A stretch of DNA of 64,000 nucleotides. Origin: Monodelphis domestica (lineage: Eukaryota; Chordata; Mammalia; Didelphimorphia; Didelphidae). Shown here piece after piece: positions 11,413 to 23,230 of this stretch (position 1 is its first letter; each line of letters begins with the position of its first letter). The DNA is taken from NCBI RefSeq assembly GCF_027887165.1, contig NC_077227.1, forward strand, positions 85,272,102 to 85,336,101, written 5' to 3'. Both the position numbers and the translations under genes were made by a program. The notes beneath the pieces were generated by a model. That model was not told the origin of the DNA and searched no databases. It was given only the letters and a program-made list of their open reading frames with translations.

Positions 11413-12084
11413 CACACTAAAGATTGGTCAGTATTATTCATCTTAATATCTATATCCTGATTTTTCATGCCTCTTACCCTCTTATAATGTCATTGTTGTT
11501 GTGTGAAATGATGCCCTTTGGGTCTCCCCAAGATCAAACTAAACTGGCTGTAGGTGTTCATACAACATCAGTAAGTTCAAAACTGAAAGGACTTGAATCC
11601 TTGATCTGAATTGTTGCCTACTGTATTTTGAAAATTTTTTAATATTTGTTTTTTTCTTTAAGTAAAGTTCATAATTATTTTTTAAAAATTTTATTGAAAC
11701 TATTTTAATTTTTGTAACACTATAACTTCTCAAGGATCATTCCTCCATATTACCCCTTAAGAGCCTTATACGAAACTAATAAGTACAGCTAAGCAAAATA
11801 AATGCACTCATTGATCATGTCTCAAAATGTATATTGCCTTTCTCAATTATTTCTCTGCTGAGCATGTTTCACCATCATTCCTTGGAAGTCACAATATGAT
11901 TCTACATTATACAGATTTTGATTAATTGGTTTACTTTCAGAATCTCCCCCTTGCTTTGGTCCAAATATTACAAATTAGACTGGGCTAAAAATGTTATTTT
12001 GAATGACTTACTGTTAAGTAAGTCAATGTTTCTTTCTAGTTTTAGATTCTCCAATTCCATGAATGGGATTGATAGTACTTAAAA

Positions 12085-12153
12085 TTTATTTTAAGGTTTT
12101 ACCTTCCATCTTAGAGTCACTACTGTGTATTGGTTCTAAGGCAGAAGAATGGT
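12085..12153 (-). repeat. CORE-type SINE, left part (split by LTR)
   Basis: 'CCTTCCATCTTAGAGTCACT' and 'GTATTGGTTCTAAGGCAGAA' are the antisense tail of the SINE found at 8053. The rest of the element resumes after the LTR at about 13119. Confidence 0.75.
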
Positions 12154-13117
12154 TGTGGAGAGCCATCATACCCATGTTGTCTGACATGGTCATGTGTGGA
12201 TGCCAGAGTTGCAAGGTGACTGTCTGTAAATATGGAGGCACCCCTCAGCCCCACTCTGTGTGGCTTCTTTCACTAATATCCCTTGCTACTGAATTATTGT
12301 TCTCTCCCTAGTTCCAGGAAAATAATATAATAGCAAATATTTAAAGGGTAAACACACATATGTCCCACTTTTATCCCTCTAGAATAATATCCCAAAGATC
12401 ATATTCACAGAATTAAAACCTGAATATCATTACGCACTACTCCCTCCTTTATCTCTCATCAGAGTTACATTTAGACTTCCCACACACATTGCAGGCCAAG
12501 CACAACAGGTACATAAATCACTCCTCTGCTATGACACACTTCATTGGATCTGTTTGTGTATGATAAACAGGCAACATCACTTAAGTGCCTGAGTGAAAGA
12601 TAAAGAAGAATGCAACTTAGAAATCAGAAAGATAACTGATTCTGGATTGAATTTGTCCTATTACCCTGTACCTAGCTGCAAAATATCCTAAGTAATTCTG
12701 ATTGACTATGAAAGCTGATTCTCTTAGCTGGTTCTCCCCACAGGTCAGAAGGAATTGATCCTGCCTGTATCATTCATCTCTATCACTATTCTTTTGTTGT
12801 AGCAACATGGTATGCAAGAAGATCATAGAATATTAATTAAACAATCTGTTAGAAATTAATGTGTGACACTTCCAATTACCTGCAAGAAATCATGTATATT
12901 GAAAAATGACTGTGTGCCAGAAAAGCATGTACTCACTGAACTGTATAATAAACCTGAACCCTGTGCCTGGTGGAATAGCTTTTTGATGGCTGAATATCAG
13001 GTTCTGAGCACTCATTCAGCTGCCTCTGGACTCCTCATTATTCACCTAAGCCATCCCACCTAGACAGACAGAAAATGGCCCTTGGCTTTGAGAGACTTCT
13101 GGCCATCTTTCAAAAAA
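12154..13117 (+). mobile_element. Solo LTR, ERV family A (copy 1)
   Basis: It starts TGTGGAGAGCCATCATACCC and carries 'TATAATAAACC' (AATAAA at 12947-12952) about 165 bp before its end. It is collinear over its full length with the minus-strand element at 42972-43936, for example 'CAGAATTAAAACC', 'GCAGGCCAAGCA', 'GTGTGCCAGAAAAG' and 'ACCTAGACAGA'. It splits a SINE. The 3' edge is approximate and the target duplication has decayed. The start motif and the 6-bp duplication of the sister copy fit a class II (ERVK-like) LTR. No internal proviral genes remain. Confidence 0.75.
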
Positions 13118-13118
13118 A

Positions 13119-13256
13119 CAATAAGGATTGGGCAATGAGAGTTAAGTGACTTGCCCAGGGTCACACAGCTAGGAAGTGTCTGAGGCCAGATTAAAACCCA
13201 GGATCTCTTGTATCAAGACTGGCTCTCAATCCACTCAGTCACCCAGCTATCCCCAG
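13119..13256 (-). repeat. CORE-type SINE, right part (split by LTR)
   Basis: Antisense core 'AAGTGACTTGCCCAGGGTCA' through 'CACCCAGCTATCCCC'. It continues the SINE interrupted at 12153. Confidence 0.85.
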
Positions 13257-13259
13257 CAC

Positions 13260-14520
13260 TTTTTAATTCATTCTAATCTAATAAACATTTATTGAGGACT
13301 TATGTTCAAGTGCTAAATTTATGAAAGGAAAGAAAAAAAATTAAGCATGGTGAGGTGGGAAAAGCTCTGAATTTGAAATCAGATGACCTAGTTTTAAATT
13401 TAAGCTTTGCTAATTGCTACCTGTGTGACCTAGAGCACAGGGCTTCATCTTTTAGACATGTGACTTCCCCATTGATAGTATTATACCAAATAAATACCTA
13501 TGTGTAGTCAAAGTTGGAATCTTCCTTCCTTTTCCCCTCTATTACTAATGATTTAATAGAAGAGTGATGGTCTTTATACATATAGGCCAAGAGCAAAAAA
13601 AAAATAACCCCAAATAAAACAACCCCAACTAGATGACAACCCCCAAATGAAACAAAACAAAATATGGAGTAAGAGGTAGGATTGGTAACTGGTGACTAAT
13701 GAAGGAGGGAAAAGGTGAAAATATGAGAACCTTGAGGGGGTTTGAAATATTCTAGGAAAGAAAATCAGAAGTGAAGAGAGTATTTACTTCTCAAACACCC
13801 AAGACAACAGAATTACAATAAAAGTAAATATAGGAGGAACTAAGGGCAGATGCAACAACAACATCACAGCAGAGAAATCATTAAGAGATTTCTTCCTAAA
13901 TTAAGACAGTGGTGAAATCAAATAGTACAATAAAGGGGATCATGCTCTGAAACATGGACTAAACATTACAACACCCTTCCAATAGATGAATAAATGTACC
14001 CCCCCCCCCAGACTAATATACAGAATGAGAAGGTGCGTTCAAGGGATAGAAAGAGAAGATAGAGAGAAATATATTGTATATCTTGATCAAGAAGGCTAAC
14101 AGTGAAGGGAAAAGAAGTAATATAAATATACAAGAAGAGAGCCTGAAGATAGGATTAACTCTCCCCTTATCTATTTTTTGCTAATCAAATCAAGAATCTA
14201 AAGTACCCCTACTTACTGTCAAGTATGAGAGTTCACAAGTCACTTACTAGAGTAAGCTCACACCTCAAAAGGCCACTGCTCCTCCCTCACCTTGGGCAGT
14301 GTTAGGCAAATTGAAAGGCTGCAATTGGTTTCTGGGAAGAGGAGAGACAGGAAGTGACATGGGAAAAGGAGTATAAAAAGAAACCAACAGGGAAATGAGG
14401 TTAATAGGGCTCATCTATTTATGGTGAATTTTTGATATCCCTTTGTGACCATAGTTTTCTTTTCATGGTATTCCCTAATGTAAATGCTTTCTAGAATTTG
14501 GTGAGGAACCAATCACAGAC
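13260..14520. other. Unassigned intergenic stretch
   Basis: I see AT-rich sequence with a C9 run near 14000 and a weak MIR-like core near 13360-13450. No gene is supported. Confidence 0.4.
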
Positions 14521-14529
14521 TTGTTGAAC

Positions 14530-14760
14530 TATCAACTGAATCCTCTAAAAACTCTTTCCTTTTCCCCCTTTGAAGATCAATACAATTTTCATTTATTTTA
14601 TACTGTGGAGCCTCCTTCTCCTCTCAGAGCTCTTTTAAACATCTTTGACAGTGGCTCAGAAATCATGTTTTCCTTTTCATTTATTACTCTAGGATTCAGT
14701 TCATCTGGGCCATAGTGACTGAACATATCAAGGTGGCATAAAAGCCAAACTTGCTTAATT
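14530..14760 (-). repeat. L3/CR1 LINE ORF2 fragment
   Basis: 'GGATTCAGTTCATCTGGGCC' is the antisense of the conserved 'GPDELHP'-like segment before the CR1/L3 reverse-transcriptase core. The preceding 'TTTGACAGTGGCTCAGAAAT' aligns with the same element at 34.7 kb. Confidence 0.6.
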
Positions 14761-15309
14761 TTTATTAAATTTTCATCCTCAAACTAAGAAATCACAGTGC
14801 ATATGCTTGCCTCAGCAACTGTCTGTTCTTACTTGCTTCAGCAACCATAAGTCATACCAGCTTGGACATTCAGAAAAGCTTGCACCCCTACAGCCATCTT
14901 GCTAACTAGTTTCCTCATCCTCATTATGCATAACAATATCCTGAATATTAAAACATTTAAATTGTCTAGTAAAATCTTTGGGGAAAAATGACTACCAAAT
15001 AGAATTGTTTTTATTCTTCTATAATAGCAGTTAGGTAAAAGTTTATCATCACTGCTTATTTTAGGTATTAGCCATTGTTCTTTCTTCTCAGGAATGGTCT
15101 AGTCAAATGTCCATTCTGCTGGACAAGAAAAAACAGAAAATAAAGGTTGAATGACTCTGCTTTCTCTTGAATGTCTTAGTTTTTCTTTGATCTTACATTT
15201 CTGTAGTTTTCTTAAACCTAAACAATCTTTTTTTAAAATTCTTGTTGACAGATACAGTTCATTCTGACCCCTAGCACCCTATATAATATTCTCTTTATAA
15301 AACAAACAA

Positions 15310-15460
15310 ACAAAACTGAATTGGTTCCAAGGCAGAAGAGTGGTAAGGGTTAGGCAATTGGGTTTAAATGATGGTTTCTGAAGCCATATTTTAACCCAGG
15401 ACATCCCACCTCTAGGCCTGGCTTTTCTTCACTAAGCCACCTCTCTATATTTTTCTTAAA
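15310..15460 (-). repeat. CORE-type SINE, decayed
   Basis: 'TTGGTTCCAAGGCAGAAGAG', 'AACCCAGGACATCCCACCTC' and 'CTAGGCCTGGC' are the antisense strand of the SINE type seen at 8053. Confidence 0.75.
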
Positions 15461-16290
15461 GAACCATACAATGTTGCATTCATCCTTCATTATCTGCCTT
15501 TGCTTCCATACTCTGTATTTCTTTTAAAAGTCTAATTTTGTTCATCATTTCCCTGGATGGTTTCATTAGACTCCTTTGATCACGTCTCCTCTCATCAGAA
15601 TTGTTTCTTTTGGGGTCTTTATAATTTTATTTTTGAAAGCTTCCTATACTTCTCCTGATGACTTTACCTGTAGAATTTTAGACTAGGGGAATCTTACCTA
15701 TTCTTTCCCTGAACTCTAAAATCTGATCTCCCCAAATCTAGTATGCATGTAAGAGCATTCCCTACTTTTGTCTCTATCATATATTTTAAAATGGATTTTT
15801 TCATTCCCATCATTTCCTCTGGATCAATATTTTTTCTTTTTTAATTGAGAATTTGATTATAAATAAAAATCTCCCTTGTTAATAATACCTCCTCTTCTTG
15901 AAGGATATAATTATAAGTATGGCAAATCACTAAGTTATTAGCTGCTCTGCTTTTGGTGTAAAGAGAGCACTCTAAAAGATGTCCAGATAATTGAAGTCCT
16001 CCATTACTACCATATCTTGTCTTTCTTTGAGAGTTATGACCCATTTCCTGAACTCTTCATCTATTTATTTTTTTTTTTTGTTGCATGGCTTGTATATACT
16101 TAGATGACCCAATTATGTTTTCTCATGTCTGTTCCTTTTGTTCTCTCCCATTTTTTAATGTTCTTAGATTTCTTCACTTTATTATAGAGATAGATTTTTT
16201 CATTGATATAAGGAACTACAAAATAAGGAGACAAGCTACAAATGTAGATTGGTATATTGTCTACAATTTAGTATCTTTTTCAAAATATAT
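15460..16290. other. Unassigned pyrimidine-rich stretch
   Basis: T-rich intergenic sequence. Short ORFs here show no recognisable domain. Confidence 0.35.
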
Positions 16291-16294
16291 CACT

Positions 16295-16314
16295 TCCTCC
16301 CTCCCTCCCTCCCT

Positions 16315-16412
<98 letters not shown>

Positions 16413-16504
16413 TCCTTCCTTCCATACTTCCTTCCTTCCTTCCATACTTCCTTCCTTCCTTCCTTTCTTCTTCCCTTCCTTCTCTGTCTCTGTCTCTGTC
16501 TCTC
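16295..16504. repeat. Compound pyrimidine microsatellite (CTCC)n(CT)n(CTTT)n(CCTT)n(CTGT)n
   Basis: About 210 bases are almost pure pyrimidine on the plus strand: CTCC units, then about 90 bases of CT, then CTTT, CCTT and CTGT blocks. The Ser/Leu/Pro-rich and Arg/Glu-rich reading frames across it are by-products of the repeat. Confidence 0.95.
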
Positions 16505-16924
16505 TTTTTCTGTGTATCTGTTCTGTGAAACCTCTATACCTCTATGAAGGATGTATGGAAGATCACGGACAAGAACTGAAGATAGAATGATGTAGAGGAG
16601 TATTAAGATCTGCACTAGCAGAGAAAACAACTATACTGTTAACTTCAATCATTTCATAGAAGCAATGGGTTATAATATTAAACTCATGGTCTAGTTTTTG
16701 TCTGGCATACCATTTTTTTGCTCTACCTAGAACATCTAAAGGCACTTCCAGGATGTTGAATATGCATTGGGAAAAAGTATAATGGCATTTTTTCCCTCAG
16801 GAAGCATCTGTTAAATTATGAAATACATAAAGGCACCACAGGAATTAATAATTATCTTAACTGTCCCTTTAAAAACAAACAAATAATAAAATTACAAAAC
16901 TGGTTATTGCCTCCCTCAAATGGA

Positions 16925-17160
16925 TTGAGTACTAGAGTTTGTCAGTAAATCCTGAGTTCAAATCCATCCACATCCACTAGTTGTGAAACTCTTAGTACTA
17001 AGTCACTTAACCTATATCTATCTCAGTTTCCCATCTGTAAAATGAAGATAATGAGAATGCCTGTCTTCCAGAGTTGTGGAGATTAAATGAGTTTATAATA
17101 TTTTAGAGTATTTCACAAATATTAAAGTGCTATATAAATGCTAGTTGTAATTATCATTAT
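16925..17160 (+). repeat. MIR-type SINE, near full length
   Basis: 'GTCACTTAACCTATATCTAT', 'CAGTTTCCCATCTGTAAAAT', 'GTTGTGGAGATTAAATGAG' and 'AAAGTGCTATATAAATGCTA' occur in order. Confidence 0.8.
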
Positions 17161-17689
17161 CATATTGCTATCAGGGTACCATCTGACCAACACTGTCAGG
17201 GTCAGAATTTGACATTTGTGAAACAATAGGCAAATCTAGACCATTTGATTAACTGAACGATAACCAATTTAAGGCTAATTTAAAGAAAGCAAAGAAATAT
17301 TTCCCTAACTAGAGTAATTCTCACTTAAAAATATGGTATTCACTGAATTGTAGCATCTGCAACCAGCTCTGTCTAAGTGTAGAAAAACTGACACTGCGCA
17401 ATGTGCTGACATTTGCCTCATATGTGGGAGAATTTCTCACTAGGTCATTAATTTCTTGAGAAAAGATTGAATTCTACCTATATTCTTCTTTTAAAAATTG
17501 ATTGGTGAGGATGGTTGTCAATAGATACCAATGTGTTGTGTGATGATGTAATTTGTAAATATCCCATCTACTGAATAAGTGAGTATAGCATAGTTTTAAC
17601 AAATTCTATGTGGAATATTTTATAACTTGATAGCTTTTAGGGCTAAACCTTGTGAAGGTAGCCATCAGGACCCCTGGTGAACTAGGGCT

Positions 17690-18000
17690 TTGCTCACCCA
17701 GCATGCGAAGACTGCTTCGGCTGAACAGACGGAAGAAAGCAATAAGAAGGTTCAACGGCTGAGATGGTCACACAGCAAGGCACTGTGGAGTGCTTAGGGC
17801 GACAAGGCCATCCAATGCAGCTGAGGAAGTCTCCAGGTGTAATGACTTTTCCTGCCACTGGACCCAGGCTTCCAACACCAAGAGAGTGGGACTGTCTCTG
17901 TGCATCGACTTTTCCACTTAAATCTTCATGCACAAGTGTCTTTGTGCACAAAAACACACAAAAGACAATAGTCATCCTCTGTTACTGAGAGACTATTACT
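17690..18000 (-). repeat. Unnamed dispersed repeat, copy 1
   Basis: Read on the minus strand it begins next to a TA/TG repeat with 'AGTCTCTCAGTAACAGAGG', then 'ATGACTATTGTCTTTTGTG'. The plus strand at 41735-41970 begins the same way ('AGTCTCTCGGTGATCAAG', 'ATGACTATTGTCTTTGTGC'). Both are richer in CpG than their surroundings. I do not recognise the family. Confidence 0.5.
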
Positions 18001-18499
18001 ACTATATATATGTGTGTGTGTGTAAATATATATGGCACTCATACACATATCTAGATACATCAAACTATCCTCTATTTTTCTCTCTATTACTTTAAAAAGA
18101 CCTATTTATGTCTCCCTTTCAATTTAGCTTCTGTTTGACAAGTAAAAATGCTTATTTGTTTGTGAAAAATGGACATTGTGTTTTATGAATTTGCATGAAC
18201 ATTAAGAGGAAAGAATACAGTGGCCATTTAAAAGCTTTTATTCAGTGGTACTTAAATGCAAAATCTATGCATTCCTTATCACATTTTTAAAGAAGGGTTA
18301 CTAAATTCTATTATAAGATAGAGAGGAGATAATATAGTATCATTGAAAGAACGAGATTGAGAATCAGAAGTCCTGAATTCTAGTTCTTCATTTTTTTACT
18401 AACTTGATTTGTAACAAACCCAATTAAATGAATATTTGAAATATCTTCTTAATAACAGTAAAAGGATAAGCCACTTCTTTGATATTTTCATATTACAAA

Positions 18500-18620
18500 G
18501 TATTTTTCTCAAAAGCACCCTACAAAGTCAGTAATACAATTATTATTATCCCATTTTATAGATGAAGAAACTGAGGCCCAAGGAGGCTAGCTGACTTTCC
18601 AAAGGTTATTCATTGTATAC
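18500..18620 (-). repeat. MIR-type SINE fragment
   Basis: 'CCCATTTTATAGATGAAGAA' followed by 'ACTGAGGCCCAAGGAG' is the antisense of a MIR 3' half. Confidence 0.75.
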
Positions 18621-18734
18621 AAGACACTTTGGGAACTTCTGAGGAATAAAACAGATCAATAAAACATAAACCTTCCCCTCAAGGAGCTCATAAAAATTTA
18701 ACTCTCATGGGAAGAAGGAAACAAAAATTTATCA

Positions 18735-18930
18735 AACAGCTATTAGGTAACAAATAAAATCTTTATTTCATTCATCCAACAACCCTATTTTTATCCCCAT
18801 TTAATAGTTAAGGAAACTGAAATAGACAAAAGTTAAGTGACTTGCTCAGTCACACAATGGGTGACTAAAGTTGGATTTGAACTGAGGGTTTTCTGACTTC
18901 AGGCTTAGCACTCTATGCACTGCAATATCT
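18735..18930 (-). repeat. MIR-type SINE
   Basis: 'AAGTGACTTGCTCAGTCACA' and 'GGATTTGAACTGAGGGTTTT' are antisense MIR core and head. Confidence 0.75.
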
Positions 18931-19229
18931 AGCAGTCTTGACTAAGGATTATAAAACATACATGTCTATATAGTAGAACGTAGAGTATGACAGCCATGTG
19001 CCTAGCTTGACTCAGGTATTCTTGATTCCAACTACAGTAATCAACCAACTGCATCACCTTAACATATTGCTTTAAATATGATCCTGTATATTTTCAAATG
19101 GTCCTCTGAGCACTAGTCTAGTTAAGCCTGGCAAGGCATAGCAAATTATGGCTATAACATAATGAAATGTTTCGCCACAATAAACATCCTCAACAATCAC
19201 AGTTCTCTGAATATTGAAGAAATGCACTA

Positions 19230-19332
19230 ATAACTTCACAGGGTCATTGTGAGATTTAGGTGAGATTCAAATATAGGTAAAGAGTGTTATTACCATAAAG
19301 TGCTGCATAAATACAAGCTATTCTTATTAGTT
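19230..19332 (+). repeat. MIR-type SINE 3' fragment
   Basis: 'CACAGGGTCATTGTGAGATT' and 'AAAGTGCTGCATAAATACAA' match MIR 3' ends. Confidence 0.6.
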
Positions 19333-19884
19333 TTGCTTTTACAAATAGGAAAATTTGCCAGCTTTTAGTTTCAATATTCCATGATATGGTCAGGGCCAGA
19401 TACTTCGGTGAAGAGCCAATTAAAAGTAAAAATAATGTAGAAACAAGTAGCCTATTTAAAATGAAAATATGATTCTGCTTTAAGTTTAGGCAAGATGTTT
19501 CCTTTCATTTCCTTGTTTAAAATAAGTGTTTTCAGCCATTAAATGGTGCAAATCTGACCCTTCAAGCATGTGGAAAGATGTGAAAAATTTTTAAAAAACA
19601 ACTCATTGGGCAAGTGGTAAAGTCTCCATTTAATGGTATCTGGGAAGATCATAACATAAGCTAGGGAAGATCTTAGCTTCATTAAAGACTAGGCTTGTGC
19701 TGGTAAATGTTTAACAACTAGCTCTCTAAAAAAATGTATGAAGGACACACATTTAAATTTAATACAAATAAACTTACAGATCTTAAACTCCATTCCCACA
19801 GCCTATAGTGTCTTTTTTCCACTGCTCATGGGATTTTTCATTTTTGTAAAGCTTCATTTTACCCTTTCTTCTATAATATTATAT

Positions 19885-20132
19885 AGAGTAGGCAACTAGG
19901 TTATGTAGGAGACAGTGCCCAATCTGAAGTCAGGAAGACCTGAGTTCCAGACCTACCTCAGACACTTACTATCTCTGTGAACCTTGGCATTTAATCTTTC
20001 CCCCCCTCAGTTTCTTCATCTGTAAAATGATATGGAAAAGGAAATAGAAAACTTCTTCAATATTTTTGCTAAGAAAACCCCAAATGGGGTCATGAAGAAT
20101 TAAACACTACTGAAATGACTGGAATGACAACA
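19885..20132 (+). repeat. RTE-tailed tRNA-derived SINE
   Basis: 'TGAAGTCAGGAAGACCTGAG' head, 'CTCAGTTTCTTCATCTGTAA' middle, then 'GCTAAGAAAACCCCAAATGG' and a tail ending in 'ACTGGAATGACAAC'. Confidence 0.8.
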
Positions 20133-20400
20133 AAACTATCAGTTGTTTCAGTCATCTTTTCTAAAATTAAATGTTTGCCAAAAGGTTCATGAGACATACA
20201 AATGTCCATTCATTGGGTCACTGTCACTTTAATTTAAAGAAACACCATCTGAGATGTTCTTTGGTTGTTAAGCAAAACATTTCTCTGCTAGAACCAGGCT
20301 TGTGAATCTTAATCAAAATACTTTTATTCATCTAACCTCCCCTTATGATTCTGAAATATTTTCAAGCTTGTTTCTTTTAGAAACTATTCCTAAAAATCAT

Positions 20401-22820
20401 TAGGAAAATGAAAGCAATTTGGCAGAAACTAGACATAGAATAATATTTTATGCTATTTACCAAGATAAGATCAAAATGGATACATGGCCTCAGCATGAAG
20501 GGAGATATTATAAACAAATGAAAAGAAAAGAGAATATCACCTATCAGATTTATGGATAGGGGAAGAATTTATGAAATAGAAAGCATTGTGAAATATAAAA
20601 AGGATAATTTTGAATACATTAAATTGAAAACTTTTGTACAAATAAAACTAACATACCCAAGATTAGAAGAAAACCAATAAGTTGGGAAAATTATCTACAT
20701 AGTTTCTTGGATAGAGGTTTCATATTTAAACTATATAGAGAACTTTGTCAAATATATAAGAATATGAGTCATTCCCCAATTACTAAATGGTCAAAAGATA
20801 CGAAAAATTTTTAGACGAAGAAATCAAAGTTACATATAACTATATAAAGTGTTGTAGTATAGGGCCAGTAAGGGGGGTTACACTCACTTACACTGGTGAA
20901 TTGGGGAGAAGGAGAGAAAGGGTTGAGAGAATGGGAGGGGAGAAGAGGTTGATCTTCCTCTGTCTTCCCCTTAGTGAAGTCAACCTGAGTTTGTCTCCCT
21001 GAGAGACAGAATATGTCTCTTCAGAGAATGGGATTGGGAGGTGGAGGTTAAGGTCTGGAGGAGAGGGCTTTAGGGAAATGACCCACTGCCTCTCTTTTTG
21101 ATCTTAGCTATTGTTGAGAGTCAGGATAGATTTTCCTGCTTCTGGATCCTCCGAGTACCCCAACTACCACTTTTCCCTTTAAAATCTTGTTTCACTCCTC
21201 AGCTCTGGTCTTGAGCTAGTCCTCCTCTTTGGGGAGAGGTGTGGTTCTCCCCAAATTTTCAGTCCCCTTCTTTGGGGTCAGAAAGTATGCAGACGATCTA
21301 AATAGTAACACTTTAATAGAGAACCACATAGGGAAGGGGGAAATGAATATTGGGTAAGGAAAGTGGGTAGCAGGAGTCCCTGTTGCCTGGAAGACTGACC
21401 CCCCAAATCTTCGGGGTCCAGGTCTTCAGCCTCAACCCCTCTTCTGGTCAGTTGCTGGTTTGTCCCTACTTCTGAGCTAATCTGGGTAAATGATGGAGTT
21501 CAGGACAAATTGGGGATAGAGAGGTTAGAGCATATCCTTGTAGAGCATTTCCTCAATAGATGGCTTCTTTCAAAGCCTAGACTATACTACCTGAGCTGAG
21601 CAAGACCTCAGGGGTTCACTAGGAAACAGTTGTTCAGGGGGACCTCCAGCCTCAGAGATCCTCATATTAGGCTCTCAGCTGAAGGAGTGGGAGTTGAAGG
21701 AAAATGAAAGCAATTTGGCAGTTTTGAGTTCTACTCAGCCTTTGTTCTTACCCTGGAATCCTGGGTCTCTTCCTTTATGCCCCTCCCCCCACGTGGGCTG
21801 CTTATTGCTTCACTAGATCAAATTTCCTTCTTATGCATCTTCCTCCCTTTTGCAAATTCTTCTCTTACAGTGTTCTAAGTCATTATTGATTAGAGAAATG
21901 CAAATCAAAACAAGTCCCAGATATCTCACACCTCTCAGATAGGCTAAAATCATGAAAGGGCAAAATAGCAAATGTTGGAATGAATGTGAAAAATAGGGAA
22001 ACTAATACATTGTTGATTGAACTGTGAACTGATCTAATCATTTTAGAGGGCAACCTGGAATTATACTCAAAAAGTTATAAAGCTATGCATAACTATTGAC
22101 CCAATAATACCACTATTAGATTTATTTCCTAAGGTGATAAAGGAAAAAGGAAAAGAACCTATATGTTATAAAATATTTATAGCAGTTCTTTTTTGTGGTG
22201 GCAAAAAAACCTCCAAAAATTGAGGGAATGTATATCAATTGGGGAATGGCTGAACAAATTCTGCTCTATGATTGTAGTGGAATAGTATTTTGCCATAAGA
22301 AATTACAAGATGATTACAAAAAAAAATGGAGAGACTTATGATGTAGCATAAAGTGAAATAAGCAGAACCAAGAGAATATTATACATAGTAAGAACAATAA
22401 TATATGATGATGAACTGTGAGAGACAAGTATTATCAACAATGCAAGAATCCAGGACAACCCTATGGGACTCATGAAGAAAAGGATATCCACTTCTATAGA
22501 AGGAATAGAGTCCAAATGCAGATTGAAACTTATCATTCTTCACTTTATTTCCTCCATCAATTTTTCCCCTACTGTAATATGTGTCTTATTTCACAACATG
22601 AAGAACATAGAAATATGTATTATGTAATAATACATGTATGACCTTTATCATACTACTTGCCTTCCTGGGGAGGGGTAAGGAATTGGGAGGAGGGAAAAAA
22701 GAATGAGACAGATTCTTGGACATAGCTAATGAGAGAATTAATTTCTTTTGGATAAGCATATTTATTATAACATATTAAATACTTATAACAAAATAAATAC
22801 ATGCTTTAAAAAAGAAATTA
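20401..22820 (+). repeat. 5'-truncated L1 3' end, split by a solo LTR
   Basis: It starts in ORF2 near the 'GGCAGAAACTAGACATAGAA' segment, runs through the ORF2 C-terminus ('GAGAAATGCAAATCAAAACA' at 21894) and a 3' UTR, and ends near 22817 in an A-rich tail. The reading frame is broken. An LTR occupies 20853-21869. Confidence 0.8.
20853..21869 (-). mobile_element. Solo LTR, ERV1-like, inside L1
   Basis: A 1017-bp block begins TGTAGTATAGGG and ends CTCTTACA, with inverted TGTA/TACA termini and a 4-bp GTGT duplication (20849-20852, 21870-21873). Removing it restores a continuous L1 sequence. A 4-bp duplication is usual for class I ERVs. The strand is a guess from an ATTAAA on the minus strand near 21315. 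It contains a 24-bp match to the L1 flank (21698-21721). Confidence 0.85.
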
Positions 22821-22829
22821 TTGGGATTC

Positions 22830-23230
22830 ACTGAGATTACATGGATGAGTCTCACTATTGGAGAGAAGCCGAGATCTTCCTCAGGCTTTCCCAGGACACT
22901 TTAACCCTCTCTCTATGAGTCCTACTAAAGTTGTCCTCGCTGTTACTCAGTGTCTCTGATCTGTGCCCCAACTTACCAGTCATTCACAACCCTTAGGCAT
23001 ATTGATTGCCATGTGGCTCTAATTCAGTTGGAGGTAGATTTTGTATTTGAAGTACTATCTACTCAGCACCCTGGAAATCACATCTCAATTTTCAACCAAT
23101 CAAAAAACATCTGATAAGCACCTAAGTATGTGCCAGGCACTAAATTAAGTGTTAAGAATAAAAATATAAAATAAAACAATCTCTGCCCTCAAGGAGCTGA
23201 TATTCTATGGAGTACATGTCCTTATATCCA
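22830..23230. other. Intergenic stretch with a short repeat fragment
   Basis: Mostly unassigned. 23095-23210 resembles the start of the medium-reiteration repeat ('GATAAGCACCTAAGTATGTG', 'GCCCTCAAGGAGCTGA'). Confidence 0.4.

Noticed and set aside
16085-16630. ORFs of 113-147 residues rich in Ser/Leu/Pro or Arg/Glu
   Set aside because: They are translations of the pyrimidine microsatellite.
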